64,000 nt of DNA from Saccharothrix obliqua (GTDB lineage Bacteria > Actinomycetota > Actinomycetes > Mycobacteriales > Pseudonocardiaceae). This document shows, in pieces, positions 31,718 through 38,727 of the stretch. Positions within the stretch are counted from its first letter, which is position 1. Each line of letters opens with the position of its first letter. The notes under the pieces were generated by a model that saw only the letters and a list, made by a program, of their open reading frames with translations, was not told the origin of the DNA and ran no database searches. The position numbers and the translations under genes were made by a program. The stretch is taken from the NCBI RefSeq assembly GCF_019375475.1, contig NZ_JAHXGQ010000015.1, positions 62,001 through 126,000 on the forward strand. The letters are read 5' to 3'.

Positions 31718-33054
31718 TACGACGCGGACACCACGCAGATACCGACCGTGATGGCGAGGCTCGGCCGCCCGACCACCGGGTCCACCGCGTTCTGCCACAC
31801 CACGTACGCCAGCGCGGCCAGCGCCAGCACGGGCGCGACCGGGAACAGCGGCATCCGGTACGCGGCGTGCGCGGTGGAACCGTTGCGCCGCCCGGCGACC
31901 ACGGCCAGGCACAGCGCCGCGTAGACGGCGACGATCGACGTGGCGGTGACCACCAGGAGGAAGTCCTCGTCCACGAAGCAGAGCAGCGTCGCGAAGGCGC
32001 CCGTGGCGATGGTGGCGACCCACGGCGTGTTGGTGCGCGGGTGGATCGCGGCGAGGTTGCGGCTGATGTTGCCCGGCCACACGGCGTCGCGGCCGGTGCT
32101 GAACACCATCCGGGACGTGATGAGGATGATCGCCAGCACGGCGTTGAGGATGGCCAGCGCGACGGCGAGGCTGATCACCGTGTTGACCGCGGTGCCCGCG
32201 CGTGCCGTGACGAAATAGCTCATCATGTTGTCCGCCGCGAAGAGTTCGCCCAACGACGGCGCGCCGAGCAGCACGGCGGTGACCGGAATCAGCTCGGACG
32301 CCACGGTGATGGCCAGCGCCCAGAGGATCGCGCGGGCGATGCCCCGGTGCGCGTTCGCGGTCTCCTCGCCGAAGTACACCGCGGAGCCGTAGCCGTTGTA
32401 GGAGAAGATGGCCACGGCCGCCGCGGCGGCGATCACGCCGACCGACGCCGGTCCGACGACGCCGTCGGCCGCCGCGACCGGGTCGGCCAGCAGGTCGCCG
32501 ACCGGTCGGGCGGGGTCGGCCAGGCCGAGGGCCGTCACCACGGCCAGCGCCAGCATCTCGACCACCAGGAACACGCCGGTGATCCACGCGTTGAGCCGCA
32601 CGTCGAACACGGCGAGCGCGGTGGTGCCCGCCGTGACCGCGGCGGCCACCACCGGACCCGGCAGGCCGGGCACCAGCACCTCCAGGTAGGTGCCGACGCC
32701 CAGGGCGATGACCGCGATGATCAGCAGCTGGGTGACCATCAGCAGCCCCAGCGTGACGAAACCGGGCAGCCTGCCGAGGGTGCGCGCGACGATGGCGTAC
32801 TCGCCGCCGCTGAGCGGGTAGGCCGACGCCAACTCCGCGTACACGAACGCCATGAACACGCCGACGACGGCGGCGACGAGGAAGCTCCAGAGCGCACCGC
32901 TGCCCGCCTGCCCCACCACCCCCGGCGCGATGATGAAGACCGATGACGCGGGCGAGATCGCGGACAGCGTGATGAGCAGCGTGCCCACGACTTTCAACCC
33001 GCGGCGCAACGCCGGGGCGGGTGGGTTCGGCGGAGAGGACGACGGACCGGACAT
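31645..33054 (-). CDS. APC-family amino acid permease
   Basis: A 469-residue, 12-helix transporter of the amino acid-polyamine-organocation superfamily. LLITLSAISPASSVFIIAPG is helix 1 with its unwound S-x-x-S segment, and YAELASAYPLSGGEYAIVAR is the helix 2-3 signature. IFSYNGYGSAVYFGEETANA (about residues 215-234) is helix 6 with the conserved E-E-T. RMVFSTGRDAVWP and HPRTNTPWVA are standard loops. A perfect 9-base inverted repeat upstream, shared with the divergent TetR gene, suggests TetR repression. With the DmpA-type peptidase next to TetR, import of an amino acid or peptide product is likely. Confidence 0.88.
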   Translation of the reverse strand: MSGPSSSPPNPPAPALRRGLKVVGTLLITLSAISPASSVFIIAPGVVGQAGSGALWSFLVAAVVGVFMAFVYAELASAYPLSGGEYAIVARTLGRLPGFVTLGLLMVTQLLIIAVIALGVGTYLEVLVPGLPGPVVAAAVTAGTTALAVFDVRLNAWITGVFLVVEMLALAVVTALGLADPARPVGDLLADPVAAADGVVGPASVGVIAAAAAVAIFSYNGYGSAVYFGEETANAHRGIARAILWALAITVASELIPVTAVLLGAPSLGELFAADNMMSYFVTARAGTAVNTVISLAVALAILNAVLAIILITSRMVFSTGRDAVWPGNISRNLAAIHPRTNTPWVATIATGAFATLLCFVDEDFLLVVTATSIVAVYAALCLAVVAGRRNGSTAHAAYRMPLFPVAPVLALAALAYVVWQNAVDPVVGRPSLAITVGICVVSASYYLLVVRRRGAWVLRGPGSDDEPS

Positions 33055-33074
33055 GGCGGGTCTCCTCGGTCGCG

Positions 33075-33099
33075 GTTCTTTGACTGGCCATCAAAGAAC
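33075..33099. promoter_or_regulatory. TetR-type operator between permease and TetR genes
   Basis: GTTCTTTGA-N7-TCAAAGAAC, a perfect inverted repeat with 9-base arms, lies 21 bases upstream of the permease start and 94 upstream of the TetR start. Length and symmetry fit a TetR-family dimer site. It probably controls both directions. Confidence 0.7.
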
Positions 33100-33192
33100 T
33101 CGGCCGCGATGACGTCAATATCATGTCTGGCTACGTCTTTGCCGTGACACGCCCCCCTTGCGTTTCCTGAAGATCACCCCAACAATCGGGCC

Positions 33193-33798
33193 ATGCCGAG
33201 ACCGAGCCGCGCACACGAGAAGCGCGGGGAGCTGGTCGCCGCCGCCCGGCAGGCCGTCCTGGACCGGGGCGTCCTCGACCTGCGGTTGCGTGATGTCGCC
33301 GACCAGGCCGCCATGTCCACCGGGTCGGTGCTCTACTACTTCCCGTCCCTGGGCGACCTGCTGCGCGAGGTGCAGCGCGAGGCCATCGAGCGGTTCTGCG
33401 TGGACCGCGAGGCCGCGGCCCGCCGGGAACCCGACCCGCGGCGCAGGCTCGTGGAGACCATCCGGGCGGGCCTGCCGACCGGGCGCGACGACGAGCTGTG
33501 CGTGCTGATCTACGAACTCGGCGCGCACGCCCGCCGCGACGCGGCGTACGCCGCGCAGCACATCCGGCTGTGCGAGCGGCAGGTCGCGCTCTACACCTCG
33601 GTCCTCGAAGCGGGCGCGGCCACCGGGGTGTTCGACCTGACGCGGGACGCGACGACCATCGCCCGCGGCCTGGTCGCCCTGGAGGACGGGCTGGGGCTGC
33701 ACATCACGCAGGCCGTGCCCACGTTCACCAACCCGCAGGCCGAATCCATCCTCCTGGCGTACGCGGCCGACGCCACCCGATGCGACCTGGAGGCGTGA
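33193..33798 (+). CDS. TetR-family transcriptional regulator
   Basis: A 201-residue TetR repressor. RGELVAAARQAVLDRGVLDL and VADQAAMSTGSVLYYFPSLG (about residues 34-53) make the helix-turn-helix with the usual S-x-x-x-Y-Y-F recognition end. The C-terminal ligand domain is helical and resembles BetI-type regulators (AYAAQHIRLCERQVALYTSV). The adjacent ATG of the peptidase follows directly after its TGA, so both are co-transcribed. The operator at 33075-33099 in the divergent region links it with the APC permease. The inducer is presumably an amino acid, amine or short peptide. Confidence 0.88.
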   Translation: MPRPSRAHEKRGELVAAARQAVLDRGVLDLRLRDVADQAAMSTGSVLYYFPSLGDLLREVQREAIERFCVDREAAARREPDPRRRLVETIRAGLPTGRDDELCVLIYELGAHARRDAAYAAQHIRLCERQVALYTSVLEAGAATGVFDLTRDATTIARGLVALEDGLGLHITQAVPTFTNPQAESILLAYAADATRCDLEA

Positions 33799-34875
33799 AT
33801 GCGCGCACGTGAGCTGGGACTGCGGCTGACCGGGGAAACCGGTCCGCACAACGCGATCACCGACGTGCCGGGGGTCGAGGTCGGCTACACGACCCTCGTC
33901 GAGGGCGAGTCGGTCCGCACCGGCGTGACGGCGGTACTGCCGCGTGGTCGCGCTGACTTCGACGTGCCGTGCGCGGCGGGCTGGTTCTCGCTCAACGGCA
34001 ACGGCGAGATGACCGGCACCGCGATGATCGCCGAGACCGGTCAGTTGCGGCTGCCGGTGCTGGTGACCAACACGCACGCGGTCGGCACGTGCCACCGGGG
34101 CGTGATCGACTGGGTGGCGCGGGAGAAGCCCGCCGTGGCGGACCAGTGGTTGCTGCCGGTCGTCGCGGAGACGTGGGACGGCTACCTCAACGACATCAAC
34201 GGTCCGCACGTGCGGCCGGAGCACGCGGTGGCGGCGATCGACGCCGCGCGGCCCGGTCCGGTGGTGGAAGGCTCGGTCGGCGGCGGCACGGGCATGAACT
34301 GCTACGGCTTCAAGGGCGGCAACGGCACGTCCTCGCGCGTCGTCGCCTACGGCGCGGACTCGTACACGGTCGGCGTGTTCGTGCAGGCGAACTTCGGCGC
34401 ACGCCACGAACTCGTCGTCACCGGGGTGCCGGTGGGCGAAGCGCTCGCGGACGACAACCCCATGGCGGAGGGCGCGTGGCGCACCCCGCCCGGAGCCGGT
34501 TCGGTGATCGCGGTGGTGGCCACCGACGCGCCGCTGCTGCCCGGCCAGTGCACCGCGCTGGCCCGCCGCGTGCCGCTGGGCCTGGCGCGCACCGGCACCA
34601 CCGGTTCGCACTTCTCCGGCGACATCTTCCTGGCGTTCTCCACCGGCAACGCGGGCGCGATGACGCCGTCGGCGTTCCCCGAGGGCGAGCCGGGTCACGA
34701 CGAGTTGCGCCACGTCCCGTGGAACCGGATCGACGACTTCTACGCGGCCGTGGTGCACGCGACGGAGGAGGCGGTCCTCAACGCCCTGCTGGCGGCGGAG
34801 ACCATGGTGGGCCGGGGTGGTCGCCACTCGCCCGCGCTGCCGGTGGACCGCCTCCGCGCCGAGCTTCAGCTGTAG
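33799..34875 (+). CDS. P1-family (DmpA/BapA-type) aminopeptidase
   Basis: A 358-residue N-terminal-nucleophile hydrolase of the DmpA family, which self-cleaves and then removes N-terminal D-, L- or beta-amino acids from peptides. GPHNAITDVPGVEVGYTTL (about residues 15-33) is the family start. LPVLVTNTHAVGTCHRGV and EGSVGGGTGMNCYGFKGG precede GNGTSSR (174-180), the self-cleavage and nucleophile-Ser region. NPMAEGAWRTPPGAGSVIAV and the ending EEAVLNALLAAETMVG are conserved. No signal peptide. ATG directly follows the TetR stop. Grouping with TetR and an APC permease suggests a small peptide-use module. Confidence 0.9.
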   Translation: MRARELGLRLTGETGPHNAITDVPGVEVGYTTLVEGESVRTGVTAVLPRGRADFDVPCAAGWFSLNGNGEMTGTAMIAETGQLRLPVLVTNTHAVGTCHRGVIDWVAREKPAVADQWLLPVVAETWDGYLNDINGPHVRPEHAVAAIDAARPGPVVEGSVGGGTGMNCYGFKGGNGTSSRVVAYGADSYTVGVFVQANFGARHELVVTGVPVGEALADDNPMAEGAWRTPPGAGSVIAVVATDAPLLPGQCTALARRVPLGLARTGTTGSHFSGDIFLAFSTGNAGAMTPSAFPEGEPGHDELRHVPWNRIDDFYAAVVHATEEAVLNALLAAETMVGRGGRHSPALPVDRLRAELQL

Positions 34876-35282
34876 TCGGTGGAGTACCAGCGCTCCGGGC
34901 GCATGTGGAAGGTGGCGATGGTGTGCCCCTCGATCGACCTCAGGTACTCGGCCGCTCGGACGGGGTCGAAGTAGCGGTGGGTCATCGCCGCCAGGTCCGC
35001 CGCGGAGGTCTTCTCCTCGACCGCCACCACCGGCCCGGACACGCTCACGTACCGGTACGGCAGGGTTTCCTCCTGCGCGACGAGGCTGAACTCCCGGGCG
35101 GCGGTCAGCAGGCGGTACTTCACCGACTCCGGCCCCGTCTGCACCCGCACCACGCCGCCCGGCGTGTAGTCGTACCAGATCGGCACGGCCAGCGGCGGGC
35201 CGTCGGGGCGGGCGATGCTGATCACGCCGACGTGCGCCTCCGCCAGGAAGGCCTCGCGCTGCGCCTCGGTCATCACCGGCAT
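34866..35282 (-). CDS. Pyridoxamine-phosphate-oxidase-fold flavin/F420 protein
   Basis: A 138-residue split-barrel protein of the PNPOx-like group. AFLAEAHVGVISIARPDGPP (about residues 11-30), then PIWYDYTPGGVVRVQTGPES, are typical of FMN- or F420-dependent actinobacterial members. YRYVSVSGPVVAVEE and MTHRYFDPVRAAEYL follow the usual order. The substrate and cofactor are not determinable, though F420 use is common in this lineage. AGGAGG lies 8 bases before ATG 35282, which supports that start over Met 4. It converges with the aminopeptidase (10-base overlap). Confidence 0.82.
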   Translation of the reverse strand: MPVMTEAQREAFLAEAHVGVISIARPDGPPLAVPIWYDYTPGGVVRVQTGPESVKYRLLTAAREFSLVAQEETLPYRYVSVSGPVVAVEEKTSAADLAAMTHRYFDPVRAAEYLRSIEGHTIATFHMRPERWYSTDYS

Positions 35283-35379
35283 GGTTGGGTCCTCCTGTTT
35301 CGCTTGACCCGTCCAGCGAACCGCGTCGCGGGATGACGTGCCATGCGTGCGCGTCTGCGATGGATGCGCGTGCGTGCCG

Positions 35380-35976
35380 TCACCCGTCGGCGTTGATGCG
35401 CCGGGCGATGGCCGGGTCGAGCGGGTACGGGCGTTCCGGTGGCAGCAGGCGTTGTGCCCGCGCGTGCTGTCCCGCGTGGACCAGGTCCGCGATCCGCCGC
35501 ACGGTGGGCGTGATGTCGGTCAGCCCGGTGACCCACTCCTCCGCGTAGGCGCGGATCAGCGAGCGGCCGACGCCGACCTGGATGCTGTAGTGGTTGAGCG
35601 CGGCACCGCGCAGCGTCCGCTCCGGGTCCCACTGGACGTGCACCTCGGCGCGGTCGAAGGATTCCGCCCACGCCGCCGCACTGGCGTGCACGGCCCGGTC
35701 CGGCGCGGTGAGCACGGCCCGGGACAGCGCGTGCGTCCAGCCGTCGCGGGTGACGCGCACCGCGAGGACGCGTTCCTGGCCGGGCTTGCGGGCCCAGTTG
35801 CTGCGGTGCGCCAGCCACCGCAGCGACGGTTTGAGCCACGTCATGCGGGTGAACGAGAACGGGGCCGTGAACCGGCCCGCCGCCAGCGCGGCGTCGGCGA
35901 TCGCGGGCGGGTACGCCTGGTACACCACGATGGTGTCGCGGTCGTAGTCGGCGCGGATCTGCCGCAAACCCGTCAT
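35380..35976 (-). CDS. DUF4291 domain protein
   Basis: A 198-residue soluble protein matching the DUF4291 pattern. RQIRADYDRDTIVVYQAYPP (about residues 5-24), FTRMTWLKPSLRWLAHRSNW (about 45-64) and VQWDPERTLRGAALNHYSIQ (about 117-136) are family hallmarks. The function of the family is unknown. ATG 35976 has GGAG 7-10 bases upstream and gives the standard N-terminus; an earlier start would add 14 atypical residues. The gene stands alone, divergent from the lipoprotein at 36138. Confidence 0.8.
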   Translation of the reverse strand: MTGLRQIRADYDRDTIVVYQAYPPAIADAALAAGRFTAPFSFTRMTWLKPSLRWLAHRSNWARKPGQERVLAVRVTRDGWTHALSRAVLTAPDRAVHASAAAWAESFDRAEVHVQWDPERTLRGAALNHYSIQVGVGRSLIRAYAEEWVTGLTDITPTVRRIADLVHAGQHARAQRLLPPERPYPLDPAIARRINADG

Positions 35977-36069
35977 GCTGCTGCTCCGTCGTCTCGGGAC
36001 CGCCCGACCCTCGCACACCGGGCGCGCGCCGATCGAACCGATTTCCGGTCCGATGTGGTGTGAACGACC

Positions 36070-36083
36070 GACACCGCGGTGTC
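36070..36083. promoter_or_regulatory. Perfect 14-base palindrome in a divergent region
   Basis: GACACCGCGGTGTC is perfectly self-complementary. It lies between the DUF4291 gene and the lipoprotein gene, 54 bases before the latter's GTG. A -10-like TACCGT follows at 36095-36100. An operator is possible, but in DNA this GC-rich a 14-base palindrome can be chance. Confidence 0.35.
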
Positions 36084-36137
36084 ACCACGAGGGCTACCGT
36101 CCCGCGCGGACCGCCGTCCGCATCCCCGAGGAGAACC

Positions 36138-36734
36138 GTGAAGCACGTCCCCCTGCTCGTCGCCGTGGCCATCCTCGCATTGGCGGCGTGCGGCCCCAAG
36201 GCACCGGAAGCCGCCGACAAGGGCAAGGCCGACCGGACGACCACGAGGGAGACCCCGGCCGAACCCACGACCGCCGACGGCCACACCAGCCCCGGCATGA
36301 GGTTGAAGGTCGGCGAGGCCGCGGTGCTCCCGGTTTCCTACGGTGACGAGCGGAAGGGCACCGTCAACGTCACGGTCACGGCGATCGAGCAGGGCACGCC
36401 CGAGGACCTGGCGCGGTTCCCGGCGGAGCAGGTGACCGGCGTGACGCCGTACCGGATCAAGTACACGGTGGAGTACGTGCGCGGCGACGACCTGAGCAAC
36501 CTGGTGATCTCGCTCGTCGGCCGCGCCGCGGACGGCACCCGCAAGGGCATGGTGGGCCTCGCGGGCGACTCGGCGGAGTGCGACTCGAAGTCCGCCGGCG
36601 AGGGCTTCAACACGCCGGGTGCGAAGTACGAGACGTGCGACCTGGCGGGCGCGAAGGACGACGCGGTCCTGGCGCACGCCGCCTACAACGTCGACGACTA
36701 CAACGGCGAAAAGGCCGTGCTCTGGGCGAAGTGA
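36138..36734 (+). CDS. Small secreted lipoprotein
   Basis: A 198-residue lipoprotein. The GTG at 36138 has a strong GAGGAG site. KHVPLLVAVAILALAACGP is a signal peptide with lipobox (Cys near residue 18). A Lys/Thr/Glu/Pro-rich linker follows, then a beta-sandwich-like domain with GTVNVTVTAIEQGTPEDLAR and YRIKYTVEYVRGDDLSNLVI. The pattern resembles DUF4352-type (telomere-binding-like) lipoproteins, although the match is loose. Two Cys (SAECDS, YETCDL) may form a disulfide. Role unknown; cell-surface location is inferred from the lipobox. Confidence 0.7.
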   Translation: MKHVPLLVAVAILALAACGPKAPEAADKGKADRTTTRETPAEPTTADGHTSPGMRLKVGEAAVLPVSYGDERKGTVNVTVTAIEQGTPEDLARFPAEQVTGVTPYRIKYTVEYVRGDDLSNLVISLVGRAADGTRKGMVGLAGDSAECDSKSAGEGFNTPGAKYETCDLAGAKDDAVLAHAAYNVDDYNGEKAVLWAK

Positions 36735-36741
36735 GCCACCC

Positions 36742-36763
36742 GGCGGGGTGATCGGGCCCCGCC
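36742..36763. terminator. Hairpin after the lipoprotein gene
   Basis: GGCGGGG (36742-36748) pairs with CCCCGCC (36757-36763) around 8 bases, 8 bases after the stop codon. The convergent anti-sigma gene ends at 36872, so it may serve both. Confidence 0.5.
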
Positions 36764-36871
36764 CGCCGCACCGGGAAACCCGCTCCGCGTCGGCCCTTCC
36801 CGCCACTCCCGGCCACGCGCGTCCCGTGCGGCGCTCCACCACCCTCACCCGGCGGTGGAGCGCCCACGCGG

Positions 36872-37609
36872 CTACGCGGCCCGTTGCCTGCTCACCGGTC
36901 GGAGCCGGGGCCGCGCCTCCCGCACCTCCTCCTCCGGTTCGCCCGGACCCTCGTCGGCGCCGAGGTCGGGCGCGTCGGGCCGGGGCTCGGCCGCCCGCCA
37001 CCCGCCCGGGTCCCGCCTGCCCCGGTGCACCACCACCATCAACACCAGCCCCAGCACGAGGATCGCGTGCGACGTGACCCGCTGCACCGTCGCCTGGCCG
37101 GACATCAGGTCCTGCACCGAGAACACGCCGAGCAGCGCCACGAACCCGGCCACCACGGGCAGCATCCCGGTCGTGGCGCGGGGGCGCAGCGCCGTCCACA
37201 GCAGGCCGAGGCCCAGCGCCAGGTTCCAGGCCGTGCTCTCGTTGAACAGGTGGCTGCCGCTCGCGCCGTGGATGCCGTGCCCCGTCGCGCCCGGTTCCGG
37301 GCCGGTGCCCAGCACCTGGCTCAACCCCAGCGTGATCTGCGCGACCGCCACGCCCGCCAACCCCACCCGCGGGTACCAGCCGCGGGTGGCCGGCATCTCG
37401 GGCGCGGCGGCGAGCACCGCGTCCACCAGGTCGGGTGTCGGCGTGGCCGGGCGCAGGCGCAGCGAACGCGTCAACGCCGCCGCACCCTCCTGCCACGCGC
37501 GGCACGAGGCGCACTCGGCGAGGTGCGCGTCGGTGTCACCGGCGGGCGCCGGTTCGGGTTCGCCGTCGAGGCGCGCCGACAGCGCCTCCCGGCAGGTGTC
37601 GCAGTCCAC
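36872..37609 (-). CDS. Membrane anti-sigma factor with zinc-finger N-terminus
   Basis: A 245-residue protein. It begins VDCDTCREALSARLDGEPEP and then has AHLAECASCRAWQ, a ZAS-type H-x3-C-x2-C zinc motif preceded by the first Cys pair. This is the fold that binds ECF sigma factors. Three to four transmembrane helices follow (RVGLAGVAVAQITLGLSQVL and others), with a charged cytoplasmic tail. It is divergent from the ECF sigma gene with only about 60 bases between. The GTG at 37609 directly before the first Cys motif was chosen; a longer frame would overlap the sigma start. The signal sensed is unknown. Confidence 0.82.
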   Translation of the reverse strand: MDCDTCREALSARLDGEPEPAPAGDTDAHLAECASCRAWQEGAAALTRSLRLRPATPTPDLVDAVLAAAPEMPATRGWYPRVGLAGVAVAQITLGLSQVLGTGPEPGATGHGIHGASGSHLFNESTAWNLALGLGLLWTALRPRATTGMLPVVAGFVALLGVFSVQDLMSGQATVQRVTSHAILVLGLVLMVVVHRGRRDPGGWRAAEPRPDAPDLGADEGPGEPEEEVREARPRLRPVSRQRAA

Positions 37610-37659
37610 GTCCGTATTGTCGTCCAAAAGGCCCTGGGAGTTCCCGTGGTCCTGTGCAC

Positions 37660-37665
37660 TAGCCT
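37660..37665 (+). promoter_or_regulatory. Leaderless-type -10 of the sigma factor gene
   Basis: TAGCCT ends 6 bases before the GTG at 37672, with no Shine-Dalgarno sequence. It lies in the short divergent region shared with the anti-sigma gene, where an autoregulatory ECF promoter would be expected. Confidence 0.45.
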
Positions 37666-37671
37666 GGGACC

Positions 37672-38241
37672 GTGTCGATCTCACGCGGTGACGACGAGGC
37701 GGTGACGAGCCTGGCGTTGGCCGCGGGAGCAGGCGACCGCGCCGCGCTGGAACGCTTCATCCGCGCCACGCAGCGCGACGTGTGGCGGCTGGTGGCCCAC
37801 CTCACCGACCCCGGGCGGGCGGACGACCTGGCGCAGGAGGTGTACCTGCGGGCGTTGCGCAGCCTGCCGTCGTTCGAGGGCCGCTCCTCGGCCCGCACGT
37901 GGCTGCTGTCCATCGCCCGGCGCACGGTCGTGGACCACATCCGCACCGCCGGCGCGCGGCCCGCGATCGCCTGGTCGGCCGACTTCCAGCAGGCGTCGGA
38001 CGCCCGGCGCTCGGCGGAGCGCTCGGCGGGCTTCGAGGACGTGGTCGAGCTGAACCTGCTCCTCGCGGCGCTGCCCGCGGACCGGCGCGAGGCCCTGCTG
38101 CTGACCCAGGTCCTCGGCCTGTCGTACGCGGAGGCGGCGGAGGTGCTGGGCTGCCCGATCGGCACCGTGCGCTCCCGCGTCGCGCGGGCACGGGAGGACC
38201 TGCTGCGCGGCCAGGGCCACGAGGACGTCGACACCGGCTGA
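37672..38241 (+). CDS. ECF RNA polymerase sigma factor
   Basis: A 189-residue ECF sigma. Region 2 (about residues 20-90) includes DRAALERFIRATQRDVWRLV, then DDLAQEVYLRALRSLPSF and ARTWLLSIARRTVVDHIR. Region 4 (about 125-180) includes ALLLTQVLGLSYAEAAEVLG and CPIGTVRSRVARAREDLL, the promoter -35-binding helix-turn-helix. The start is the GTG at 37672. Its divergent neighbour encodes a zinc-finger membrane anti-sigma, so its activity is probably controlled by sequestration at the membrane. Regulon unknown. Confidence 0.92.
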   Translation: MSISRGDDEAVTSLALAAGAGDRAALERFIRATQRDVWRLVAHLTDPGRADDLAQEVYLRALRSLPSFEGRSSARTWLLSIARRTVVDHIRTAGARPAIAWSADFQQASDARRSAERSAGFEDVVELNLLLAALPADRREALLLTQVLGLSYAEAAEVLGCPIGTVRSRVARAREDLLRGQGHEDVDTG

Positions 38242-38329
38242 CCCCGGATCACCCGGACGGTGGCCTCCCACCGGCGCGCCCGGCGGGCACGGTGGAGGGC
38301 GATCGGCCGTCGGACGGGGTGAGGGGGCG

Positions 38330-38677
38330 GTGCCGTTGACACCCGTCGTGAGCGCGGGGGAACTGGTCTACGGCTACGTGCGCGTCGGCGAAGGCGTGCG
38401 GGTGGGGCTGGACGCGTACCGGTCGGAGGTGCGTGACCACGCCCGGCGGCACGGGCTGCTGCTCGGCGGCGTGTTCGTCGACGTCCGGGTGGGTCAGCCC
38501 GCGGCGACGCGCCCCGGCCTGCGCGCGTTGCTCGACGTCGTGCGGCAGCTCCGGCCGCACGCGGTGGTGGTGCCCAGCCTGTGGCACCTGTCCGGCGACC
38601 CGCGGGAGTCGCGGTCGCTGGTGGAGCGGGTGGGGTTGTCCGGGTGCCGGGTCGTGACCGCACGGGACGCGGGCTGA
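38330..38677 (+). CDS. Resolvase-fold protein lacking the catalytic serine
   Basis: A 115-residue protein that follows the N-terminal catalytic domain of serine recombinases. LVYGYVRVGEGVRVGLDAYR corresponds to the start where active enzymes have Y-x-R-V-S, but here Gly 20 replaces the catalytic Ser. GVFVDVRVGQPAATRPGLRA and HAVVVPSLWHLS match the f-v-D-x-x-x-S-G-x-x-x-x-R-P-x-l and l-D-R-l-S positions. The DNA-binding part is absent. GTG 38330 has AGGGGG close upstream. It is thus unlikely to recombine DNA; a regulatory or structural role is inferred. It is not associated with repeats or other mobile genes here. Confidence 0.65.
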   Translation: MPLTPVVSAGELVYGYVRVGEGVRVGLDAYRSEVRDHARRHGLLLGGVFVDVRVGQPAATRPGLRALLDVVRQLRPHAVVVPSLWHLSGDPRESRSLVERVGLSGCRVVTARDAG

Positions 38678-38712
38678 CCGCACCGCCCGCGCCGTGAACG
38701 GGCGGTGCGGTC
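38676..38712. terminator. Strong bidirectional hairpin terminator
   Basis: GACCGCACCGCCCG (38676-38689) pairs perfectly with CGGGCGGTGCGGTC (38699-38712), a 14-base stem with a 9-base loop. It lies between the convergent resolvase-like and HAF-repeat genes. Confidence 0.8.
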
Positions 38713-38727
38713 GACCCGCCGGCGAGG

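Noticed and set aside
33110-33117. TGACGTCA palindrome as an operator
   Set aside because: An 8-base palindrome is expected by chance at this frequency, and the 9-base-arm repeat at 33075-33099 is a much better site.
38330-38677. Mobile element signalled by a resolvase-type protein
   Set aside because: The catalytic Ser and DNA-binding domain are absent, and no inverted repeats, transposase or target duplications were seen nearby.
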